Made by a program: the position numbers and the translations under genes. The notes below the pieces were generated by a model. It searched no databases and was not told the DNA's origin. It was given only the letters and a program-made list of their open reading frames with translations. A stretch of DNA of 64,000 bases, from NCBI RefSeq assembly GCF_018873765.1, contig NC_057925.1:44795010-44859009 (forward strand), given 5' to 3'. Position 1 is the first letter of the stretch. Each line of letters begins with the position of its first letter. Shown here one piece after another: positions 45,028 to 57,000 of this stretch. Origin of the DNA: Telopea speciosissima (taxonomy: Eukaryota > Streptophyta > Magnoliopsida > Proteales > Proteaceae).

Positions 45028-48000
45028 TCAAAGGAATGTCGGCGTGCAATCCATTGGGTAAGGATTTCCCATAGCATTGTCGATGAAGTAGGGGGGATGT
45101 GTTGCATCGACCACCATAAACTGCATCTCTTCTGAAGGTTTCCAGTGGCGCTTCCTCTGATTGATGAACCAGTTGTTTATTTGCTTCTGATCCAGACCTG
45201 TTGATTCTGAGAGTGCCAGCTTCTGTGATTCCTGCAACCAAACTAACAAAGTCTCACTCTTCCATGGATAACTCAAAGTTAACTGTAAGGGACAACATAG
45301 AGAGCAGGCATTGTATAAATTCCGAACAAAAGATATTGTATGCCATGAATAGACTCAGGTTTCATGATCATAACCATAACTACTGCTTTCCTCCAAAGAA
45401 AACAAATTATGGCAAACCATTTCACATTCCCTGGGGCTTTGGGGGGAGGGGGACTTGGGTTTCCTCAGGCCGTCGCGGGAACTGGAGGATCCAGCCCAGC
45501 AAAAAGGGGGGGGGGGGGGGTTGGTCATTTCACAGGGGGACTAACCTGTGAAACCCCTGTGAAATTACCCAAACACCCCTTGTTTTGCTGGGCTTGATCC
45601 TCCAGCTCCAGCCACAGCTGGAGGAGAGCCAAATTGGGGGAAGGGTTGTGGTCCGGGACATCAAACTAGCGCATTTACTATGCGAGACCATTGAATTTTT
45701 GCCTTGTAATAGCAAACAATGATGTGTTTTTTTTCTTTCATAATTTAAAAAGAAAATTGAAAGATATAGTACCGAGGGATAAGGCCATCTATAGTTTCTG
45801 CTCCACCAGTCCAACAATTGCTGTCTAGCTTCCTTTGGCAACTTTCCTTTCTTTCTCTTCTTCGAAAATTCCTGCTTGAGACTGCCCAAGTATCCACTGT
45901 ACTTGCGCAAAAGCTGACCCTTCAGCTCTTTGTCTTCTGCTTGAGGATCAATGAAGTTTTCATGTGCATCAACCTCGTCCTTAGATGATCCATTACGATC
46001 TGAACCCACAACACATGCTGACGAAAAGTGATCGATCAATAAGTATTGCAAATATGAAAGCAAGATATGATGCAGAGACATAAATACACGTATTCATAGT
46101 GAATATTTGAATAAGCATAACAAATGTGAAAACAAATATACTATGTACATACATAAATAAATATACAAATGGAGTATTTGACCTCATTCCTACTTGGGAC
46201 TTTAATATTTCTTCAGATACACCGATCGATTGCAACCTCAACTGGAATGAAAGCTTAATTTTAATAAAACAAATTAATTTGGGGAACGGAAAAAGAGGAT
46301 TAACTGAAATATAGATATTTCTACACAAAACTCAGAACCACTAGAAAATTAACTACATTTACCAAAATTTTATAGAGATAAAACACATAAAGACCATTTA
46401 GTCATTAATCATTGTCCCTTGGTTCTCATTGCCCAAGGTTATCCTTCAAATGCTACAGAAAATTGGTAGATGTGTACATCCGTGCATGAGGACCTAATTG
46501 CAAGAAAGCAAAGTAGAACCACTATGGCAGAATGCTTTGAGCAGTATCTCCAAAAAGAGAATACACAGGAGGAATATCCTATCGAAATGTTAACAGAAAA
46601 ATACGCATTGCTAGACTGGATAGCCTGTCAGCTATGCTATAGAAGGCCCATCAAAACCAAACAGCTCCTTATTTACGGACCGCCAAACACACAGAAAACA
46701 CTAACAAGAAGAAGACAGAGAAAAAGATAGGATAAGTAATGCACGCCAAAAAAAAACAAAAATGGGATTTAGGAAAGACTCAAAAGGGGGCACATCAAGC
46801 AAGAATGCGGAGAAACGGCCTCAGCAAGGAATTTTGTAGAGTAACGGCCGATCGGCCGATTTTCCGCAAGGTGTAACATTAAAACTCTTGTTAGTATTCT
46901 GTCCGGGGATTGTACACATGGTGCAAGGGTGAATCCACCCTAGTTGTATATATTGCTTTCACTAGACTTGCTATAATATAATTCCAGATTTTTCACATAA
47001 CAGAATACTTCCATAATTTTTTTTTTCCTGAATAGAAAAATACATAATTAATGTCCACAATGACAAAACTGGTTAGAAACCCCCCACCTTCGGCATTGCC
47101 ATCAGCAGGAGAAAACTAACCAGACCAAAGACAAAAAATCACCTAGAGAACCGAAATCTAGGTCTGCATTGGGCATCAACCGACAACTCCTCTTTAACAT
47201 GCTGTGGGAAATCCACCATGGCAGAGGGCACCCCTAGGTTAGCTGCCTCCAGCAAGATAATGCACAATACGGTTTGCATCCCTATAGCAATGCAAAATTT
47301 TCCATATAATAGATGATAAGAAAGGTTGAAGGGATATCCACCTAGAGAACCGAAATCTAGGTCTGCATTGGGCATCAACCGACAACTCCTCTTTAACATG
47401 CTTTGGGAAATCCACCATGGCAGAGGACACCCCTAGCTTAGCTGCCTCCAGCAAGAAAATGCACAATAGGGTTTGCACCCCTATAGCAAGGCAAAATTTT
47501 CCATATAATAGATGATAAGAAAGGTTGAAGGGATATCCACCTAGAGAACCGAAATCTAGATCTGCATTGGTCATCAACCGACAACTCCTCTTTAACATGC
47601 TGTGGGAAATCCACCATGGCAGAGGACACTCCTAGCTTAGCTGCCTCCTTAGCAAGAAAATGCACAATAGGGTTTGCATCCCTATAGCAATGCAAAATTT
47701 TCCATATAATAGATGATAAGAAAGGTTGAAGGGATATCCAATCTTGGAATACTTTCAAGATGATAATGAACAAGAAACCAACCAATTGGGAATCAGTCAA
47801 ATATCCATCAAAATTTTCACATTTCTTCAATTCAATTGTGCATCCACATTACCAACTTGTGACTAACATTCTTAAATACAAATCCATAATATTGCAAACA
47901 AAAGAATCTACCTTTACTGTTGTACATTGCAGCAAATTAAGCTTCAAATAGTACCATGGATGCAATGGTCAAATCATTTAGGCAGCCCCAAGAAGTTGAG

Positions 48001-51000
48001 ATAGTTATACAGCTCATTAGGTTGAGTTGAAACAGAATGATACATTCATGGCCACGGAAAGACATGGAAGGAACAAGATCAGCTTAGATAAATAAGATTA
48101 TTACACAGGGTTCGCACAGAGCCTACATTCCTACAAGGTATCGTGGATGAAAAGCCGAAAAATGTGATCTATATCTTTTCCAACATTGATTCTGACATCT
48201 TAATCTATCAAATGTGACACAGATCTAGGTTCTAGTGATGTAAGCCAGCCATTAATGGTTATGTATACAGTGAGAGGCATTAATATTTGATTAGTTTGAA
48301 TTAGGAAATTCAGAAGTATCACAGCAATTGAATCAGGATTCCATTAATTTAGTTTTCAAAAGACTTCAAGTAGTGTCATACCAATAACCATATAAACCTT
48401 GGTAACCTTTGATTTCCTTCTTGTACCCATGAAACTTTAGCAACCAAATAAGTAAGATACTATAATACAACGTAAAATTCATGTACTGTCATTTGGATGA
48501 TCTGGAGAAAATCAATTGGTCTTTGAAGGAAGATCATCTAATCCATTGCAACTAAAGATGAAGTTGCTAAATTGGCTTTAAGATATTGGAATGTAAATGC
48601 AAGGTTTAAAGTATCGGTATCGGGTAGTGTATCAGAAGGGTGATTTTAAGAGACGTATCGTATCGAAAATACATATCGTACACTACAGATACACATGAAA
48701 AAATACACTTTTGAAGCACAAAACAGTCTAAACAAGCAATATATAACACCTATTATGCATAAACATTAAAATGGAGAACAACATACAATGAGACCAAACT
48801 TTCAACGATTTGAGTACAAATCCTTGCCAATGATCAAGTTCGAAGCATCAACTAACTTAGTTTTACCTAAATCAATTGATTTATAACGAAAAATGGGATT
48901 AAAAACAATGATTTTAAACATAAAGATCAAGTATTTTGAAACCTACATTTTTGTGTGTGAAATCGATCTCTTTCATTGTCTGATCTCAAAAACAAAATCA
49001 TAGTCGGATAGTCACCTGGGCCTTTAATGGCCGTGTCAACATATATCAGTTGGTATTGACCGTAAACAACCCTCTTAAACATATTGGTGGAAGTTGACTC
49101 TATGTTTTTTATTATCAAATAAATGCCCATAATTGCAATGATTGGCACCTATGGCATTTCTTGTGGGATATACAAAATCAAAATTCATATTCTAAATGCT
49201 AGTTTCAGTTACGCAACCGAACACTGCTTCCACTACTAATAATGCACGGACTTGAATGCACTCCCTTGAAGACGGTATGCAGTCCGAATTCACTCCATCG
49301 ATGCACTCACTTTCACATTTTCACAGGGTGCTTATTGACGGTAACCATTCCCATCGTTTTTGGACTCTCTGTCTTTGGAAAACAAAATCCACATATATGA
49401 TATGGACTCTCCCAAAGATATTGACTTGGTTATGGACTCTTGTCTTGGGTGCATTGGTGATAATTAATGTGATCTCCAATATCTTGTTTCCTAGTTTATA
49501 TACTCTAGGAACTCTCTCTTGTAAACACATATATATATTCTCCATTGGAGAATCGAATAGTCAAGCACATTACATTGAATTACGGCAGATTGACTGTGGA
49601 CTCAGCCACATCATCTGCCACAGTTACCCCTCTCTTATCCCACACTTCTTCTCCCTCTTTCAACCAGGCCCATCATTATATTTATGTAATCTCCAATACC
49701 TTGCTATATATTTTATGTGATATATATTCTCCATTGGAGAATCGAATAATCAACACATTTCATTGAGTTAATAGTTCTCCCTATAAGTAGTCCCTTTTCT
49801 TCAATGGAGGCCTCATCTGATGCGGATTCTATATCACTTCAGATCAATTTCAAAAGCAGCCACCGTCATATTTTATGATGGCCAAAGTGTAGCAATGCCC
49901 ACATGGAGCCACATGAAGGCCCAACACCAGCCATGCCAGCCCATCTGCGCCTAGCCAAGAACATAGTTCTAAAACTCGTCTCGACTCTGCGAGATCTCGC
50001 CGAGTTTCTCGATTTTTTGAGAACCCGAATCGAGATGGGAGGCGATATTCAAAATTACAATATCTCGCCGAAATCTCGGCGAGATATCTCGTCTAGGGTC
50101 GATATCTCGGTTTGACCCACATTTTTGCCCATGTACCACTTTAATAATCCACCTAACTCAATAGAACTCGTCGAGATATGGCGAGTTCTGTCCAAAACCC
50201 CCAAATAAGCTCTCTTCTTTCCAAAACCACTCTCTTTCTACATTTTTTGGATGGATTTCATGACTTGAACTTCTGGAGAGGTGATTCAGTTGGACATTCG
50301 AAGATTCAACTACATATTTTCAAGATTCATCACAAATTTGAAGGATTTTTCAAAGGTAAACTATTTTTCTCCGAATTTATTTTTATTTAAAAAAAATTTG
50401 TTCAATCCTTGGTAGATTCATGTCATTTTAAGATATGTTTCACAACTTTGGACGATCTACCAACTTCGGGTTCAAAGTAAAACTCATATTTGGACTTTGT
50501 TTTTGAGAAATCTGATAATGCAATTGTGTTTAAATGGCAAAAAATAAGCTGAATACCAAGTTTCAGACCCAAACTAGGTCTAAAACCCACCGAGTTGAGG
50601 CTTCGAGTCTTGACTCGACTCGATTTTTCGAGGGACCGAGATCCCACCGACTTCGAGCTTTAGTACCTTGACCAACAATGCCACCTCACTCATGTCTTTA
50701 GTGAAGGATGACTCATCAATTCTGGAACTTTCCAAACATCATAAATTCTAGAAATTCTGGTTTTTGGAAAGTTGCAAAAATATGGATTTTGACCAACCAT
50801 CTCTTGTTTTGGGAAAGTCCAACAATGAATTGAATGAGTAAGAATTACTCAGTTGAGTTTATGATACCATTTCTGATACCACAGAGAATTTCACAACAGT
50901 CTAGAAGAACTGTAGCTTTTCCCCTTCGCTTCTGCTTTCTCTTTGTGTTCATGTTACTCAGTTACACACAAGGTTCTTAATCCCGGGATCGGTCTACACC

Positions 51001-54000
51001 GAAAGGATCGGTCAAAATCGTTTTGGATCAGTCTAAAGTAGAAAATATCTTGGTTTTATTGGATAAGTCCTGGAATTGGTTAGTACTGGTTAGAAAAAAT
51101 ATTAAAAAATTAAAAAAATATATAAAAAATCTAAAAAGCGGTAATCACAAGGTTTGTGGGGAATTAACCTTATCCACTACCACCATAATCACCAACTTAT
51201 ACCCTAATCCCTATTTCTTTGTTTAACTTATATTGATTTGTTTCATCAACCTCACCCACTACCACCATTATCCCTATTTAGAGTATGTTTTTATGGAATT
51301 AAATCCTACTTTAATCGATTACCCAATCTAAAGGGGTAGTATCCCCCTTTTTTCTCCAGGATTTGAGACTCCCAAATCTCCAAATTGCAAATCTGGGTTT
51401 TAAAACCCTAACCACGTAATGTAATGAAATCGCAAACGGATGAAATCAATGTTTACTTTGAATAAATTTGTTGTTCCCCTTTCTGTCAATGCTCTTTACC
51501 ATCTTGACCTCTCATAGATCCCCAGACGGTTAAGCCTTAAATTCTGGGTACCAAGCTCTGACTCCAATTGAAGTTTCCAGGCACTGAGAGGGGAGGGGTG
51601 AATAAGTACACACAAAAATTTCCTTTCAAAGACTCCGGTCGACCACCCTGTTTAGCTGGCAAACCAAATCACAAACACATCCACTCCTCTTCCCAACACA
51701 ACAGGAAAGTAGTCTACCAGATGTGCTCACCCACTCTGCAGACAAAGGCACTACTATGCAAGACAAGCAATCAAATTACACAAATTTACGAGGTTCGACA
51801 GTATGCCTACATCCACGGAGTGCCCTTACTGGGCAAATCTCAATAATCTCCTCACTAGAGAACCCTCACTAGGCTTTACAAGTGTCTCTCACTAAGGTCT
51901 TATCCTTTGTAGCACAAGGTAAATAAATGAGGTTTAAACAACACTCAACATTAAGCCCAGGTCAACTATGGCATTTCATCAAACATGTGGCATGCCCACA
52001 GTGACTTACAACATACTCCCAAACCCAAAAACAAATATAAGTTTCCCAATATATATAACAAAAGAGATTAGGGATTCAATGCCTCACTTGGGCTATGCCA
52101 AGTGGAATCCACTGCTCCACATGCCTAGAAGATCAAGCAATCAACTCCAATGGCAACCAAGAACGAAGCCATCTTTAAATAAGGTTTTCAATGAAAAAAA
52201 TAGGCTTCTGCCGCAGAGCTTTTTTCCTGGAGGCGCCAAATCAAAAAACTAATTCTTCCAGTGTGTAGATCTCGACGAGCTAACCCAAATTCTTCCAGTA
52301 TGGCCAGATGACTCACCAGGTGCTCTCCATGTGCCCGACAAAAGTCCTCTTAGGACTTGGCTTTAAAGCCACAACCACAAAGCTCATCATACGCATGCCC
52401 AGTGCCTGTGTACATCACACCCTTGCAACCATACGCTACGTGCCACCCAAATGCATGCTGCTAGGCCATGCCGTGCACACAAGCCATGTCTTGCTAACCA
52501 TGCTGCTACTACCATTGCCTTGCCATGCTGCTGCTACCCAACCAGCAAACACCGGTAGCCATGTCACCCATATTTTGCCGCACATCATCCATGCCATATG
52601 GCATTATTTCTGCCCAAAAACTCTGCCACATCATCAGAACTTGCCACATCACCTCCATGTGGGCCCCACCTAGTTGTAGGCTCATTTTAGCTTCCAAGGC
52701 ATGATTTCAAGCTCCCAATCATAATGCCATCATTCCAAAAGCCATGGGCCACCATCTCCTAAGCTGAAACACATCAAGCTCCACAAGCACCTTGCACTGC
52801 TACCACCACACACTGTGTTTCCAACAACGACAACTTTCATCATGGGAACAACAATCTCCCCCCCCCCTTCCTGAAGTCGTTAGCAACACCTATAAGGCAT
52901 TTCTTCTCCCCCTTTGAGAACAAATACAAAGGGTCCTCAAGGACCAAAAAAATATAAAGACAGATACTCCCCCTGAGATGAGGACTCCCCCTAAAACACA
53001 CATTCCTCTGAGAGTCATTAGAGATGTGAAACATCTATGGAATCTAAACACTCCCCCTGCAGCCATGTTGTCCTGCAGGTGACACCACCAGAATAAGACT
53101 CTAAAGGGGTGATAATTTAAGTGCTAGCATTATTTCTAAGAATCTTGTACCACATTCAAGAACGAAGCACATTGACATTAGATATCACTTCTTGAAGGAG
53201 CAGGTTGCTTTGAATGAGGTGAGGCTGGATTTTGTTCCCACAACAAACCAAGTGGCTGATATCTTCACTAATCCATTGTGCAAGGAAGCATTTGAGAGGT
53301 TGAGGACTCTATTGGGTGTTGTCTCACCCCCTTAGAGTCTTATTCTGATGGTGTCACCTGTAGGACAGCATAGCTGTAGGGTGCGTGTTTAGATTTAACA
53401 GATGTTTCACATCTCTAACTACTCTCAGAGAGTTGTGCGTTTTAGGGGGAATCCTCAACTCAGGGGGAGTATCTATCTTTATATTTTTTTGGCCCTTGAA
53501 GACCCTTTGTACTTGTTGTCAAAGGAGGTGAAGAAATGCCCTATAGGTGTTGCCAACAACTCCAAAGTGGGACATTGTTGGCAACACAGTGTGTGGTGGT
53601 AGCAGTGCAGGTTGCAAGTGCAAGGTGCTTGTAGAGCATGAAATGTTACAGTGGATCTGTTTCAGCTTTAGACATGGTGGCCCATGGCTTTTGAAATGGT
53701 GGCATTATGGTTGGGAACTTGAAATCATGCCTTTGAAGCTAAAATGGGCCTACAGCTAGGTAAGGCCCACATGGAGGTGATGTAGCAAGTTTTGATGATG
53801 TGGCAGAATTTTTAAGTAGAAATAATGCCATGTGGCACATATGATGTGCAACAAAATATGGGTGCATGGCACGTTGGCACAGGTGACATGGCTACTGGTG
53901 CTTGCTAGTTGGGCAGCAGCAGCCCAGCCAGCATGGCAAGGCAATAGCAGAAGCAGCATGGTCAACAAGACATGGCTTGTGTGCACGGCATGGCCTAGCA

Positions 54001-57000
54001 GCACGCATTTGGGCGGCACGCAACGCATGGCTGAAAGGGTGTGATGCACACAGGCACTGGACGTGCGTACGATGGGCTTTGTGGTTGTCGTTATGAAGCC
54101 AAGTCCTAAGAGGATTTTTGTCGAGCACATGGAGGATACAAAATCAGTCTTCCATGCCTTAGAAAAATTTTGGATGCCAATTTAAAGTGCTCTCTGGAAT
54201 AAGAACGTTATAATGATTTTTGTGATTTTTTTAAATCACCCGGTGAGTCATCTAGCCGTACAGATGGAGAGAGAGGAGGTGATGTGGAGTACAATCATAT
54301 AAGATTCGATTTTTTTAGCCACGTGGATTGGTCATAGTTGAAAATTCGTTTTCCAAAAAACGTGGTAGATTGCATGGCTGAAATTAAAAGGGTTGTATAG
54401 ATTTTAAATCCTTCTATTTGATTAATTGGCACTTGATCACTCTGTGCTTCAATATTGTATGTGATCAAATGTTGATCCTATGGTCTTAATTGATCTGATC
54501 CGGTGATAATCAACAGCGATGATCAAAGATTGGATATCATTTGTTGTGATTTACGCACATGCGTAATTGAGGACTTTAAGTAGTGAAATTTCTGTTTGTC
54601 ACGAGCCTCACTAGATTGGGTGGCTGGAATTTTCATCTAACGGTCGCGTCTTTATCCTAATATATGATGTCAATCGTACAGCAGTGATTAAAGCGTGCCC
54701 GAGAATTGCGCCGACGGCGTGTATTGTTTGAAAAAATTCTAAATAAGACTCTGTGGTTGGCCTAACTTGTTTCTTAATTTCTAGGAACTACACAACTCCA
54801 AATAGGGCATGAAATATATCGATTTGGGGTAGCTTGTTGAGATCTACAAATTGAAAGAATTAGCTTTTCCATTTGATGCTTTCAGGAAAAAAGCTCTGCG
54901 GCAGAAGCCTATTTCATTTATTGAAAACCTTATTTGAAGATGGCTTTGTTCTTGGTTGCCATGGGAGTTGATTGTTTGATCTTCTAGGCTTTGTGGAGCA
55001 GTGGATTCCACTTGGCGTAGCCCAAGTGAGGTATTAAATCCCTAGTCCCATTTGTTATAGATATATTGAGAAACCTATATTTGTTTTTGGGTTTGCGATT
55101 ATATTGCAAGTCATTGTGGACATGCTATATGTTTAATGAAATGCCACAGTTGGCCTAGACTTGATGCTGAGTGTTGTTTAAACCTCAATTATCTACTTTG
55201 TGCTACAAAGGATAAGACCTCAATGAGAGGCACTTGTAAAGCCTAGTAAGGGTTCTCTAGTGAGGAAGTTATTGAGATTTGCCCAGTGAGGGCACTCCGT
55301 GGATGTAGGCATATTGTTGAACAACGTAAATCTTTGTGTACTTTGATTGCTTGTCTTGCATAGAAGTGCCTTTGTCTGCAGAGTGGTTGAGCACATCTGG
55401 TAGACTCCTTTCCTGTTCTGCTGGGAAGAGGAGTAGATGAGTTTGTTATTTGGTTTACCAACTAAACAGGGTTGTCGACCGAAGTCTTTGTAAGAAAATT
55501 TGTGTGTGCACTGATTCACCCCTCCCCTCTCACTGCCTGGGAACTTCAAAATTTTTCCTTAATCGATTCCCCAGTAAAAAAATGGTAAGATCCCCCTAAT
55601 TTTCCGTGGATATGAAGCTCCCAAATCTAGGAATATTTGCTTCAAAGATTCAGGACAAAGAACAAGGAAACATGTTTAACCGTTTGTCATATGTGTCGGA
55701 TTAGATCGGCCGATCCCAACGAGTTATCCAATCTAACTACCATTCCATGAAACCTAGATAGGTTTGGCCATATCTCGGGATTATTCATGACCGATACCTG
55801 TCATACCCCGGCCTAGTTTATAAGGACCAAGTGTGACTGGATGTCTCAGACATCTAACCAACCCACTAGGATAGCAAATGCAGTACTCTATTCGCAATTT
55901 CATTCATAATAATCAAAATCTAAATGCAACGGAAGCAATTAAATAAGGCAATAAAACAGTAATAAAGAAGAACTAGTGATAACAATTATATTTATATGAA
56001 CATTTATGTACAAGAGAGTTATATTGGTGATTCACAAAAGGAGTAACTCAAAGACCCTAAATGACTATATACAATAACTAATACAAAAGTGTTATAACAA
56101 AAGAGGAAGAAAGAGCTTGATCATTTTGGAGGATCAGGAGAATGTGCATCCATCACAGGAACACGAAGCATCGTGCTCAACCAGGAGAGGAGTATCAGCT
56201 CCATGAGCAGCAGGAAAGTCCTGAGTAGAAGGAATCCCCACAGAAACACTAGCAGCAACGAGAGTAGCTTCATCTATAAGAAAAATAAGGATATCCACGG
56301 GGGTGAGCTCTCCACTGAGCCCAGTAAAGGAATGCATGCAAACAAACACAATAATTTATGATGCATGTTCTAATCTAACATGCTCCTAACACGGATACTA
56401 AGTCTCATGAGGTTTAAGTACTACTGTAGTAGATGCTAACCTTGGTCCCGGAAACACATAACCAGACGTCGGTCACCCGAGCGAAACCATTCTACTACGG
56501 TGAGGACCCACCAGTTCAGGCATGTCACCAGGCAGCCCAACCAGCAAACCCCCAAAGACCAACCCTACTGTTTATTCCCATAGCGGAGCACAGACGCTAA
56601 CATGGGACAGTGAATGGTACCCCGACATACCCTTCGACTGTACCACGGATTGTCCAATACCTCTTCCCCTATTGGTAAGAGACGTAGTACCGTGCGATGA
56701 CATACAACCTAGCCCAGTGCAATCTATTCATGATGGCACATGTATGGATAGCTGAATTATAAAAGTACAATACCTCACCATCAATACATTCACAACAAGA
56801 ATAATATTAATGCAATGCAAGATGCCAATGCAGTCTAGTTCACATGCAGATTCTATTGCAATAAATAAAAGTTAAGAAACCATATGCATCTAAGTAGTTT
56901 TGATGATGCATGAAATGGAATTCAGAACAACAGCAAATTAAAGTGATAAACACACCAAAAATTAAAATCAAAGTTCCCTTACCTGTATAGTAGTCTAGTC

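Noticed and set aside
45028..45999. Treating KNOX exons 3-4 as an isolated homeobox fragment or pseudogene
   Set aside because: Exons 1-2 at 62384-63048 complete the protein with matching phase (G plus AT makes the Asp codon) and family order.
47139..47598. Overlapping minus-strand open frames of 86-130 codons taken as a repetitive protein gene
   Set aside because: The frames are the same LINE RNase H tail repeated three times; motifs and the poly-A end show a retroelement origin.
49256..49720. 154-codon plus-strand open frame
   Set aside because: No domain, His/Ser/Leu-rich by chance, and it spans an LTR-like segment with an internal repeat. Not supported as a gene.
52308..54130. Alanine/histidine-rich open frames of 121-124 codons in mirrored positions
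   Set aside because: They are the two inverted copies of the same copia LTR read in corresponding frames, rich in GCA/CAT repeats; not genes.
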